From positions 7,325,001 through 7,389,000 of the forward strand of contig NZ_CP108568.1 of NCBI RefSeq assembly GCF_036010485.1: 64,000 nucleotides of DNA, given 5' to 3'. Under the pieces are notes generated by a model. The model saw nothing but the letters and a program-made list of their open reading frames with translations. It ran no database searches and was not told the origin of the DNA. Made by a program: the position numbers and the translations under genes. Below are positions 30,701 through 38,631 of the stretch, one piece after another; the stretch's first letter is position 1, and the number at the start of each line of letters is the position of its first letter. The DNA is from Streptomyces sp. NBC_01198. Lineage in GTDB: Bacteria; Actinomycetota; Actinomycetes; Streptomycetales; Streptomycetaceae.

Positions 30701-31759
30701 GTGTCATTCAGGCATGCCCCGGCCGCCCGGGGCCTGATCTACGTCGTCGTCGCGGCAACCGGGTGGGGCACCGCCGGTGCCGTGGCCGCGGCGCTGTACG
30801 GCCACAGCGGCCTCGGCCCGCTGGCCCTCACCTTCTGGCGCGCCGCGGGCGGCTTCGCGCTGCTGCTCGCCGTCCGGCTCTCGCGCCGCCGCCCCGCCCC
30901 GCGCGGGGCGGCGGCCCGGAGCGGACGGTGGGGGAGGGCCCTTCGCTACCGGGTGCTCGCGACGGGAGCCGGCCTGACCGTCTTCCAGACCGCGTACTTC
31001 TGCGCGGTGCGCTCCACCGGGCTCGCCGTGGCCACCGTCGTGACGCTCGGCTCAGGCCCGGTGCTGATCGCCCTGGCGGCCCGGCTCACGATGGGCGAAC
31101 GGCTGGGCCGCGGCGGCGCCGTGGCGGTGACCGGCGCCCTCGGCGGCCTGGCCGTCCTGGTGCTGGGCGGCAGCCCGAACGGCGGCGGCACCGTCCACCC
31201 GGCCGGTGTCGCCCTGGCGTTGCTGTCGGCGGCGGGTTACGCGGCGATCACCCTGCTGACCCGCTGGTGGGGCCGGCAGGGCGTGGCCGGCGACCCGTTC
31301 GACGCCTCGATGTGGGCGTTCGGGATCTGCGCGGCCCTGCTGTTGCCGGCCGCCTGGGCGGAGGGACTGCTGCCGCACGCGGCCCGGCTGGGCCGCACCC
31401 TGCTGCTGCTCGGCTATCTGGCGTCGGTGCCCACCGCCCTGGCCTACGGCCTGTACTTCGCCGGCGCGGCGGTGCTGCGCTCGGCCACCGTGTCGGTGAT
31501 CGCGCTGATCGAGCCGGTCTCGGCGACCCTGCTCGCCGTCACGCTGCTCGGTGAACGCCTCACCGCCGCCACCGTGCTGGGCACCGCATGCCTGCTGGGA
31601 GCCGTCGGCCTGCTGGTCGCCGACGAGGCCCGCGGCATGCGGCGCCTGCCGCGGCAGGCGGTGCTCACCGCTGCCGCGGCGGCAGCGGTGGCAGATACTC
31701 CGGCAGCGGCCCGTCCTGGCCCGGGAGTTCGGCGGGTTCGGGCGTACCGAAGGAGGTGA
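30701..31759 (+). CDS. EamA family transporter (RhtA-like)
   Basis: 352 residues with ten membrane segments in two EamA repeats. The opening after the start reads R-G-L-I-Y-V-V-V-A-A-T-G-W-G-T-A-G, typical of the subgroup with threonine/homoserine exporters, although specificity is not certain. The GTG at 30701 is chosen for its aggag at 30690-30694. The 3' end overlaps the convergent PPOX gene by 95 bases, so the last 31 codons are antisense to that gene. Confidence 0.85.
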   Translation: MSFRHAPAARGLIYVVVAATGWGTAGAVAAALYGHSGLGPLALTFWRAAGGFALLLAVRLSRRRPAPRGAAARSGRWGRALRYRVLATGAGLTVFQTAYFCAVRSTGLAVATVVTLGSGPVLIALAARLTMGERLGRGGAVAVTGALGGLAVLVLGGSPNGGGTVHPAGVALALLSAAGYAAITLLTRWWGRQGVAGDPFDASMWAFGICAALLLPAAWAEGLLPHAARLGRTLLLLGYLASVPTALAYGLYFAGAAVLRSATVSVIALIEPVSATLLAVTLLGERLTAATVLGTACLLGAVGLLVADEARGMRRLPRQAVLTAAAAAAVADTPAAARPGPGVRRVRAYRRR

Positions 31760-32351
31760 CGACGGGGACCACGCCCGACCAGTACGGGAGCGCGAGATCC
31801 TCCGGCTCGTCGATGGGGCCGCCGGTGCGGAGCTTCGCCGACACCTCGTGCAGGTCCAGGCTCAGCACGGCGGTCGACGCGAGTTCCTTCGCGTTCGGCC
31901 GCCGCGCGTCGGCGGACCGGCCGGGGACCGCCTGCTCGACGATGGCGTCGAGTGCCGCCGCGCGCTCGACCGGGTCCACGACCTGGTGTGCGGTGCCGTG
32001 GACCACCACGGAGCGGTAGTTGAGGGAGTGATGGAAGGCGGACTTGGCGAGCACCAGGCCGTCCACGTGCGTCACCGTCAGGCAGACCGCAAGCCCGCCG
32101 TCCGCCGCTCCCCGCAGCGGTCGCGATCCGGTGGACCCGTGCACGTAGAGCCGCTCGCCGCTGCGGGCGTAGAGGGTGGGCAGCACCACGGGCGCACCGT
32201 CCCGGACGAAGCCGAGGTGGCAGACGTAGCCCTGGTCGAGGATCGCGTGCACGGTCTCGCGGTCGTAGGCGGCCCGCTCCTTGGAACGGGTGGGCGTGCT
32301 GCGGTCGGTGGCGGTGTAGCCGGCGGCAGGCGCGGCGGGCGCGGTGGACAT
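31665..32351 (-). CDS. Pyridoxamine 5'-phosphate oxidase family protein
   Basis: 229 residues of the PPOX flavin/F420-binding split-barrel family (G-Y-V-C-H-L-G-F-V-R-D-G-A-P-V-V-L-P-T near 44-62, then L-Y-V-H-G-S-T-G-S-R). Close relatives bind FMN or F420 and are often encoded beside MocR regulators. The ATG at 32351 follows aaaggag on the complementary strand. It is divergent from the MocR gene with only 35 bases between starts and a shared palindrome, so it is the obvious regulatory target. Confidence 0.85.
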   Translation of the reverse strand: MSTAPAAPAAGYTATDRSTPTRSKERAAYDRETVHAILDQGYVCHLGFVRDGAPVVLPTLYARSGERLYVHGSTGSRPLRGAADGGLAVCLTVTHVDGLVLAKSAFHHSLNYRSVVVHGTAHQVVDPVERAAALDAIVEQAVPGRSADARRPNAKELASTAVLSLDLHEVSAKLRTGGPIDEPEDLALPYWSGVVPVVTSFGTPEPAELPGQDGPLPEYLPPLPPRQR

Positions 32352-32372
32352 GGCGCGCTCCTTTGAACTAGT

Positions 32373-32390
32373 GCACAATTCCCATTGTGC
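32373..32390. promoter_or_regulatory. Shared operator overlapping the MocR start codon
   Basis: gcacaat-tccc-attgtgc is a perfect 7-base inverted repeat, framed by ctag on both outer sides (ctagt..., ...ctag). It lies between the divergent PPOX and MocR genes and covers the GTG at 32387. Binding there would block both genes. Confidence 0.65.
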
Positions 32391-33718
32391 TAGGAGAGTA
32401 TCGAATCGCCGGGCGTGGCGCATCGGGTATCGCCGCCGACATCGAGAGCGCGGTGGGCAGCGGTGCGCTGCAACCGGGTGCGCCGCTGCCGCCGCTGCGG
32501 CAGCTCGCCGCGGAACTGGACGTCAATCCGAACACCGTGGCCGCCGCCTACCGGCTGCTCCGCGACCGCGGGGTGATCGAGACGGCGGGCCGCCGCGGCA
32601 GCCGGGTCAGGGCGCGCCCGGCGACCGTGCCCCGCGCGCAGATCCGGATCGCCGTCCCGACCGGGGTGCGGGATATCTCCACCGGCAACCCCGATCCAGC
32701 CCTGCTGCCGCCGCTGGCCGACGCGCTCGCAGCCGCCGCCGCACGGAACGCCCGGACGCCCGCGCTCTACGGCGGGCCCCCGGTGGACGAGGAGTTGGGA
32801 TGGCTGGCCCGGGCCGCGCTGGACGCGGACGGTGTGCCCGCGGGGCCCGTGGGCCTCACCTCGGGCTCGCTGGACGCCATGGACCGGGTGCTCACCGCGC
32901 ACCTGCGGCCGGGCGACGCGGTGGCCGTCGAGGACCCGGGATGGGGGAGCCTGCTCGACCTCGTCCCCGCGCTGGGCCTGCGGGCGGTCCCGGTGGCGGT
33001 GGACGACGAGGGGCCGGTGACCGAGGAGGTGGCCCGCGCGCTGCGGTCCGGGGTCCGCGCCCTGGTGGTGACCGACCGGGGGCAGAATCCCACCGGCGCG
33101 GCACTGTCGGCGGCCCGGGCGGCCGAGCTGCGTGCCGTACTCGCCCGGCACCGGCAGGTGCTGGTGATCGACGACGACCATGTCAGCGGCAGCGTGGACC
33201 TGCCGCTGCACTGCCTGTCCGGCGCCACCGAGCACTGGGCGCTGGTGCGTTCGGTCGCGAAGGCCTACGGGCCCGATCTGCGGCTGGCGCTGTACACGGG
33301 CGACGCCACCACGGTGGACCGCGTCCGCGGCCGGCACCAGCTCGGCGCCGGGTGGGTGAGCCATCTGCTCCAGCACGCCCTGGTCCACCTCTGGCGCACC
33401 GGCGCGGTCGACCCGGCTGCGGTCGCCAGGTCGTACGGTGAACGGCGCGAGGCGCTGGTAGGGGCGCTGGCCGCCCGGGGGGTGGCGGCCCACGGGCGGA
33501 GCGGCATGAACGTCTGGGTACCCGTCAGCGACGAGACCGGCGCGGTCGCCGGGCTGCTCCAGCGCGGCTGGGCCGTCGCCCCGGGCGCCCGCTTCCGGCT
33601 GCGCTCGGCACCCGGTGTGCGGCTGACCGTCTCACCGCTCGGCCAGGGCGACATCGAGCCGCTGGCCGACGCGGTCGCCGAGGTGCTGCACGGTCCTGCC
33701 GCCGCTCACTACGGCTGA
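32387..33718 (+). CDS. MocR/PdxR-type regulator (GntR winged helix fused to aminotransferase fold)
   Basis: 443 residues. Residues about 10-80 are a GntR HTH (L-P-P-L-R-Q-L-A-A-E-L-D-V-N-P-N-T-V-A-A-A-Y-R). Residues about 105-435 form a class-I aminotransferase domain with the PLP lysine K292 in S-V-A-K-A-Y-G. These regulators sense PLP or amino-acid-derived ligands. The GTG lies inside the palindrome and has no usable Shine-Dalgarno in front, so the mRNA may be leaderless. The 3' end overlaps the convergent EamA gene by 10 bases. Pairing with a PPOX gene suggests vitamin B6 or flavin-related control. Confidence 0.88.
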   Translation: MLGEYRIAGRGASGIAADIESAVGSGALQPGAPLPPLRQLAAELDVNPNTVAAAYRLLRDRGVIETAGRRGSRVRARPATVPRAQIRIAVPTGVRDISTGNPDPALLPPLADALAAAAARNARTPALYGGPPVDEELGWLARAALDADGVPAGPVGLTSGSLDAMDRVLTAHLRPGDAVAVEDPGWGSLLDLVPALGLRAVPVAVDDEGPVTEEVARALRSGVRALVVTDRGQNPTGAALSAARAAELRAVLARHRQVLVIDDDHVSGSVDLPLHCLSGATEHWALVRSVAKAYGPDLRLALYTGDATTVDRVRGRHQLGAGWVSHLLQHALVHLWRTGAVDPAAVARSYGERREALVGALAARGVAAHGRSGMNVWVPVSDETGAVAGLLQRGWAVAPGARFRLRSAPGVRLTVSPLGQGDIEPLADAVAEVLHGPAAAHYG

Positions 33719-34737
33719 GCCTTCCCGGCGGCCGGCTGCTGCTTCGGGCGCCGCTGGGTGAGCGCGGCGCCGGCCAGGATCACGACCGCGCCGACGGGCT
33801 CGTTCCAGTGCAGCGTCTCACCGAGCAGCGTCACGCCCGCGGTGGTCGCCACGATGGGTATCAGATACGTGACCATCGCGCCGATCGTCGGGCCCTTCTC
33901 CGCGACCAGGCCGTACTGGATCAGGAACGCCACACCGGTGCCCAGCGCGCCCAGCGCCAGCACCGACAGCACGGACTTGGCCGGCCAGCTGTCCGGCATC
34001 GAGGTGAAGAACGGCGTGACGACCAGCAGTTGCACGGTGCCGAGCAGCAACTGGCTGGCCGAGACCGCCAGATGCGAACTGCCCGTCCCGGTCAGGGTGC
34101 GCCGGACGTACGCCCAGCCCACCGCATAGCTGAGGGCCGCGGTGAGCGCCATCAGCGTGCCCTTCGGGTCCTGACCGGAGAAGCCCTGCCAGGCGCCGAG
34201 AACGGTGAGCACGCCGATGAAGCCGAGGCCCACACCCGCGAACCGCTCCCGGGACGGCCGGTCCTCGGACAGCGCGACCAGCGAGACCAGCATCGAGAAC
34301 AGCGGGGTGGCCGCGTTGCATATCCCGGCCAGCATCGAGGGGATGGTCTGCTCGGCGGTGGCGAACAGCGTGAACGGCACCGAGTTGAGCAGGAAGGCCG
34401 CGACCGCCAGATGCAGCCACGTCCGCGGACTGCGTGGCAGCCGCTCCCGCTTGACCGCGACGGCCGCGGCGAGCACCGCCGTGCCGAAGACCATCCGGCC
34501 CAGCGTCACCTGGAGCGGGGCGAAGGCCTCGTTGCCCACCTTCATGAAGAGAAAGCTGAAGCCCCAGACCAGGCCGAGCGCCGCGAAGCGGATCCGCCAG
34601 TCCACCGCCGGCCGGCGCGTACGCGCCGCGGCGCCGGGCACGGTGGCGGATCCGCCGGCCGGCACCGCGGCAGGCGGCATGGCGCCGGGTGCGGTCGGAG
34701 GAACGGCGGCGGGTCGGCTCTCGGCAGGTGCGGTCAT
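33709..34737 (-). CDS. EamA family transporter
   Basis: 342 residues. A polar P/A-rich N-terminus (about 1-45) precedes ten membrane segments in two EamA repeats (V-W-G-F-S-F-L-F-M-K-V-G-N-E-A-F begins the first). The subgroup resembles amino-acid and metabolite exporters. The ATG at 34737 is the first plausible start. It is divergent from a LysR gene only 72 bases away, which probably regulates it; LysR-EamA divergent pairs are common. Confidence 0.85.
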   Translation of the reverse strand: MTAPAESRPAAVPPTAPGAMPPAAVPAGGSATVPGAAARTRRPAVDWRIRFAALGLVWGFSFLFMKVGNEAFAPLQVTLGRMVFGTAVLAAAVAVKRERLPRSPRTWLHLAVAAFLLNSVPFTLFATAEQTIPSMLAGICNAATPLFSMLVSLVALSEDRPSRERFAGVGLGFIGVLTVLGAWQGFSGQDPKGTLMALTAALSYAVGWAYVRRTLTGTGSSHLAVSASQLLLGTVQLLVVTPFFTSMPDSWPAKSVLSVLALGALGTGVAFLIQYGLVAEKGPTIGAMVTYLIPIVATTAGVTLLGETLHWNEPVGAVVILAGAALTQRRPKQQPAAGKAQP

Positions 34738-34796
34738 GTGTTCACGATGACGGCTCGGACCTCGTAGAACAAGCGAGTTTTCGTTCACAGTCGTCG

Positions 34797-34802
34797 TAGT
34801 AT
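34797..34802 (+). promoter_or_regulatory. -10 element of a probably leaderless LysR gene
   Basis: TAGTAT ends seven bases before the ATG at 34810 and no Shine-Dalgarno is present, so transcription likely starts at or next to the A of the start codon. The upstream 60 bases are AT-richer than normal here and are shared with the divergent EamA gene. Confidence 0.5.
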
Positions 34803-34809
34803 TTCTTAC

Positions 34810-35712
34810 ATGTTGAGCCTGGAACGCCTGCGTATCCTGCACGCCATCGACACGTACGGCTCGGTGAGCGCCGCGGCGGACGTGCTCAGCGTGACCACGT
34901 CCGCCGTCTCGCAGCAGTTGGCCAAGCTGGAGCGGGAGACCGGCCAGGCCCTGCTGGCCAGGAGCGGCCGCGGGGTGCGGCTCACCGACGCCGGACGGCT
35001 GCTGTCCGGGCACGCCGAGCGGATACTCTCGCTGGTCGAACTCGCCCACACCGACCTGGAGGCGCACCGCGGGGCCGCGCTCGGCGACCTGATCGCCGGG
35101 GCCTTCCCCACCGCGGTACGCGGGCTGTTCCCCGCCGCACTCACCGAACTGCGGCGCGAGCACCCGCAACTGCGGGCGATGGTGCACGAGCTGGAGCCGC
35201 ACGACTCGCTGGCCCGCCTCACCCGCGGCGACCTCGACCTGGCGGTCGTCCTCGACTGGTACAACAAGCCGCTGTCACTGCCCGGCGGCCTGGCCAAGGC
35301 GCCGCTCTTCGACGACATCGTCGACGTGGCACTGCCGGCCGGCCACCGGCTCGCGGACCGCGCGGAGATCGACCTGGTCGAACTGGCGCAGGACGCCTGG
35401 ATCGCCTGGCCGGACGGCGGCTTCTGCCACGAGTGGCTGCTGTTCACCCTCCGCGGCAAGGGCGTCGAGCCACGGGTCGCGCACCATGCCGAGGAGCACG
35501 CCACCGTGCTCGCCCTGGTCGCCGCGGGGCTCGGGGTCGCGGTCATTCCCCGGCTGGGCCGTGACCCGATGCCGGGCGGCGTGCGGGTGGTGCCGGTCCG
35601 CCACACCATGCGGCGCCACGTCTACGCGGTCTGGCGCGAGGACGCCGACCGCCGCCCGGCGATCCGGGCTGCGGTGGACGCCCTCGGCACGGCGGCGCGC
35701 CGCTACTCCTGA
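34810..35712 (+). CDS. LysR-family transcriptional regulator
   Basis: 300 residues. The LysR HTH is at 1-60 (L-R-I-L-H-A-I-D-T-Y-G-S-V-S-A-A-A-D-V-L, then T-S-A-V-S-Q-Q-L-A-K-L-E) and the substrate-binding domain spans about 90-295. It probably activates the divergent EamA exporter in response to its substrate, as in LysE/LysG-type pairs. The mRNA is probably leaderless (see the -10 at 34797). Confidence 0.88.
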   Translation: MLSLERLRILHAIDTYGSVSAAADVLSVTTSAVSQQLAKLERETGQALLARSGRGVRLTDAGRLLSGHAERILSLVELAHTDLEAHRGAALGDLIAGAFPTAVRGLFPAALTELRREHPQLRAMVHELEPHDSLARLTRGDLDLAVVLDWYNKPLSLPGGLAKAPLFDDIVDVALPAGHRLADRAEIDLVELAQDAWIAWPDGGFCHEWLLFTLRGKGVEPRVAHHAEEHATVLALVAAGLGVAVIPRLGRDPMPGGVRVVPVRHTMRRHVYAVWREDADRRPAIRAAVDALGTAARRYS

Positions 35713-35811
35713 CCGGTCACGCGGACCGCGGGCCGCCACTCCTGACCGGTCACGCGGATCCCCGGCCGCTGCGGCCGCGGGTGGCGCCGCGGACCCCGCA
35801 CCGCCGGGCGC

Positions 35812-36315
35812 TCAGCCCAGGGTGACGCTGTCGCCGGAGACGCTGACCGGCTGGGCCGGCAGCGGTGCGGTGGCCGGGCCGTTCGCCACCGTGCCGTCCG
35901 CCGCGTGGAACTTGCTGCCGTGGCAGTGGCAGTTGATCGTGCCGCCGGAGACGTCGGCGACCACGCAGCCCATGTGGGTGCAGACCGCCGAGAAGCCCTT
36001 GAAGTCGCCGGCCGTCGGCTGGGTGACGACCACCTTCTGGTCGGCGAAGACCTTCCCGCCGCCGACCGGGATGTCCGCGGTCTTCCCCAGCGGCGTCCCG
36101 CCGCCGGAACCTGAGGAGGACGAGCCGGACGGCGCTCCGGCGTCCGAGGGGGCCGTGGACGGCGCGTCCGACCCGCTTGACGGGGCGCCGGCGGCCGACC
36201 CGGAGTCCGAGTCGGAGCCGCACGCGGTCAGTACCGCGGCGAGGCCGGCGCCGCCCGCGGCCGCGAAGACGGTACGGCGGGTCGGGGGCTGGGAGAATCC
36301 GGGCGTTTCGGCCAT
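35812..36315 (-). CDS. Rieske 2Fe-2S domain lipoprotein with Tat signal
   Basis: About 167 residues. A twin-arginine signal (T-R-R-T-V-F, R13-R14) ends in the lipobox L-T-A-C (C32). It is followed by a Ser/Gly/Ala-rich linker (about 33-72) and a Rieske domain with both cluster motifs, C-T-H-M-G-C and C-H-C-H-G-S. It is folded with its cluster in the cytoplasm, exported by Tat and anchored outside the membrane; an electron-transfer role is expected. An in-frame ATG at 36324 is an alternative start. No partner oxygenase or cytochrome gene is adjacent. Confidence 0.88.
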   Translation of the reverse strand: MAETPGFSQPPTRRTVFAAAGGAGLAAVLTACGSDSDSGSAAGAPSSGSDAPSTAPSDAGAPSGSSSSGSGGGTPLGKTADIPVGGGKVFADQKVVVTQPTAGDFKGFSAVCTHMGCVVADVSGGTINCHCHGSKFHAADGTVANGPATAPLPAQPVSVSGDSVTLG

Positions 36316-36510
36316 GAGCTGCATCCTGTCCGCTGGTGGGGCCGGGCGACCGCGTGCGACCGCCCGGCAGCGTGTGGCCACGCGTGTCCGTTCATACGGG
36401 CGATCACCGCGATCCGTTCAACGACGCGCGCGGGAATTCCCCCGGGCGTCGCAGCGGCCACTCGGCCACCACCGGTCCTGGCCCCGGCGCGACCCCGATA
36501 ACCTGGCGCA

Positions 36511-37329
36511 ATGCTGAGAGACGTGACGGGCATCCGCTATGTGACGCCGCTGCGCGAGGGCGGCTCGGTGCCCGGCGTGGTCGAGGCCGACGACCTGGGC
36601 ACGTACGTGGTGAAGTTCAGCGGCGCCGCCCAGGGCCGCAAGGCGCTCGTGGCCGAGGTGATCGCCGGCGAACTCGGCCGCAGGCTGGGCCTGCGGGTGC
36701 CGGAACTGGTCCGCTTCGACTTCGACCCGGTGATCGGCCTCGGCGAGCCGGACGAGGAGATCCAGGACCTGCTGAAGGCGAGCGGCGGCCTGAACCTCGG
36801 GATGGACTTCCTGCCCGGCTCGCTCGGCTTCGACCCGCTGGTCTTCGGCGTCGAACCGGCCGAGGCGGGCCGCATCGTCTGGTTCGACGCGCTGATCGGC
36901 AACGTCGACCGGTCCTGGCGCAATCCCAACCTCCTGGTGTGGCACCGCAACGTATGGCTTATCGACCACGGCGCCTCGCTGATCTGGCACCACAACTGGA
37001 AGAGCGCGCGGACCGCCTCCGCGAAGGCCTACGACGCCTCCGACCACGCCCTGGCCCGCTTCTCGCCGCAGCCCGCCGCCGCGGCGGCCGAACTGGCGCC
37101 GCTGGTGACCGCGGACCTGCTCGCCGAGGTGACCGCGCTGGTCCCCGACGAGTGGCTGGCCGACGAACCCGGCTTCGCCGCGCCCGACGACGTACGCCGT
37201 GCATACGCCGACCTGCTGGCGGCCAGGGCGGCGGACATCCACGAACGGATCACGCTCGCGCCGCTGCGGCGCGAACGGCAGCCGCCGCCGGAGTGGCTGC
37301 GTACCTGGGTCGAGGGGAAGAACGCCTGA
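36511..37329 (+). CDS. HipA-like kinase-fold protein
   Basis: 272 residues of the HipA-like family. A glycine-rich N-lobe comes first (Y-V-V-K-F-S-G-A-A-Q-G-R-K-A-L-V-A-E-V near 32-50). A kinase-like catalytic core follows with F-D-A-L-I-G-N-V-D-R-S-W-R-N-P-N-L-L and, later, L-I-D-H-G-A-S-L (the DFG-like position). It lacks the HipB antitoxin neighbour of classical hipBA systems. Its ATGA overlap with the DUF3037 gene shows tight coupling, and this two-gene pair recurs in many bacteria. Function unknown; a kinase acting on a tRNA-related or other target is possible. Confidence 0.8.
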   Translation: MLRDVTGIRYVTPLREGGSVPGVVEADDLGTYVVKFSGAAQGRKALVAEVIAGELGRRLGLRVPELVRFDFDPVIGLGEPDEEIQDLLKASGGLNLGMDFLPGSLGFDPLVFGVEPAEAGRIVWFDALIGNVDRSWRNPNLLVWHRNVWLIDHGASLIWHHNWKSARTASAKAYDASDHALARFSPQPAAAAAELAPLVTADLLAEVTALVPDEWLADEPGFAAPDDVRRAYADLLAARAADIHERITLAPLRRERQPPPEWLRTWVEGKNA

Positions 37330-37712
37330 TGAGCCGGCGCGAGGTGTTCGAGTACGCGCTGGTGCGCGTGGTGCCGCGGATCGAGCGCGGCGAGATGATC
37401 AACGCCGGGGTGCTGGTCTACTGCCGGGCCAGGAGCTTCGTCGGCGCGCGGGTGCACCTGGACGAGAACCGGCTGCGCTGCCTCGACCCCGAGGTGGACG
37501 TGGCGGGCGTGCGAGCGGCGCTGCGCGGCTACCAGGAGATCTGCGCGGGCGGCGAGGAGGCGGGCCAGGCCGGCGACGACGACCCCGGGCGCCGCTTCCG
37601 CTGGCTGACCGCGCCCCGCAGCACCGTCGTGCAACCGGGGCCGATCCACACCGGGCTGACCGCCGACCCGGTGGCCGAGGTGGACCGGCTGCTGGCGCTG
37701 CTGGTCCACTGA
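37329..37712 (+). CDS. DUF3037 family protein
   Basis: 127 residues, cytoplasmic. The DUF3037 pattern is clear: F-E-Y-A-L-V-R-V-V-P-R-I-E-R-G-E-M-I-N-A-G-V-L-V-Y at the N-terminus and R-F-R-W-L-T-A-P-R-S-T-V-V-Q then D-P-V-A-E-V-D-R-L-L at the C-terminus. The start codon overlaps the stop of the HipA-like gene (ATGA). The family is found mostly as the partner of such kinases and has no known activity; it may be the cognate inhibitor or target adaptor. Confidence 0.82.
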   Translation: MSRREVFEYALVRVVPRIERGEMINAGVLVYCRARSFVGARVHLDENRLRCLDPEVDVAGVRAALRGYQEICAGGEEAGQAGDDDPGRRFRWLTAPRSTVVQPGPIHTGLTADPVAEVDRLLALLVH

Positions 37713-37742
37713 GCGCCACGCGCTCTCGCGCCCGTGGTGGCG

Positions 37743-37771
37743 TTGACACTGGGTCACTGTCCTCCTACGGT
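37743..37771 (+). promoter_or_regulatory. Strong sigma70-type promoter of the fabG-like operon
   Basis: TTGACA (37743-37748), 17-base spacer, TACGGT (37766-37771). This is a near-consensus actinobacterial housekeeping promoter; transcription should start near 37778, about 72 bases before the fabG-like ATG. Confidence 0.75.
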
Positions 37772-37789
37772 TTCGGCAACGGGACGTAC

Positions 37790-37803
37790 TAAGCGGTCGC
37801 TCA
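37790..37803. promoter_or_regulatory. Candidate repressor site downstream of the fabG promoter
   Basis: taagcg-gt-cgctca is an imperfect palindrome placed 12-25 bases after the predicted transcription start. Its AAGCG..CGCT form resembles TetR-family operators seen near acyl-metabolism genes. No regulator gene is adjacent. Confidence 0.4.
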
Positions 37804-37849
37804 TGCGTCGAGACGCCGGCCGGCCGCACCAAAGGGTTGAGGAGAACAG

Positions 37850-38611
37850 ATGTCCAGCACCGAGCAGCGCGTCGCGATCGTCACCGGCGCCGCCCGCGGA
37901 ATCGGCGCCGCCACCGCGGTGCGGCTGGCCGAGCAGGGCCGCGCCGTCGCCGTACTCGACCTCGACGAGAGCGCCTGCAAGGACACCGTCGAGGCCATCA
38001 CCTCAGCCGGCGGCCGGGCCGTCGCGGTGGGCGCCGACGTCTCGGACGAGGCGCAGGTCGAGGCCGCAGTCGCCCGGGTCGCCGCCGAACTGGGGGCACC
38101 GACCGTCCTGGTGAACAACGCGGGAGTGCTCCGCGACAATCTGCTGTTCAAGATGAGCGCCGTCGACTGGGACACCGTCCTGGGCGTCCACCTGCGCGGC
38201 GCCTTCCTGATGACGCGCGCCGTGCAGAGCCACATGGTGGACGCGCACTTCGGCCGGGTGGTCAACCTCTCCTCGTCCTCCGCGCTGGGCAACCGCGGCC
38301 AGGTCAATTACTCCGCCGCCAAGGCCGGCCTGCAGGGCTTCACCAAGACCCTCGCCATCGAGCTGGGCAAGTTCGGCGTCACCGCCAACGCCGTGGCCCC
38401 CGGCTTCATCGTCACCGACATGACCGCCGCGACCGCCGCCAGGGTCGGCATGGACTTCGAGGAGTTCCAGACCGCCGCCGCCACCCAGATCCCGGTCCAG
38501 CGGGTCGGCAGGCCCGAGGACGTCGCGGGCGCCATCGCCTTCTTCACCGGCGACGACGCCGGCTTCGTCTCCGGCCAGGTGCTCTACGTGGCCGGCGGCC
38601 CGCTCAACTGA
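37850..38611 (+). CDS. fabG: 3-oxoacyl-ACP reductase FabG-type short-chain dehydrogenase
   Basis: 253 residues. The Rossmann motif T-G-A-A-R-G-I-G (13-20), N-N-A-G (near 90), the catalytic serine in N-L-S-S-S-S, Y-S-A-A-K (Y and K of the active site) and a C-terminal G-Q-V-L-Y-V-A-G-G are all present. The likely reaction is NADPH reduction of a 3-oxoacyl-ACP or -CoA. The ATG follows gaggag. It is in an operon with the next SDR gene, 20 bases away. From memory this pair and the following ung gene are kept in order in S. coelicolor. Confidence 0.85.
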   Translation: MSSTEQRVAIVTGAARGIGAATAVRLAEQGRAVAVLDLDESACKDTVEAITSAGGRAVAVGADVSDEAQVEAAVARVAAELGAPTVLVNNAGVLRDNLLFKMSAVDWDTVLGVHLRGAFLMTRAVQSHMVDAHFGRVVNLSSSSALGNRGQVNYSAAKAGLQGFTKTLAIELGKFGVTANAVAPGFIVTDMTAATAARVGMDFEEFQTAAATQIPVQRVGRPEDVAGAIAFFTGDDAGFVSGQVLYVAGGPLN

Positions 38612-38631
38612 CAGGCCGGAGGCCCGACATC

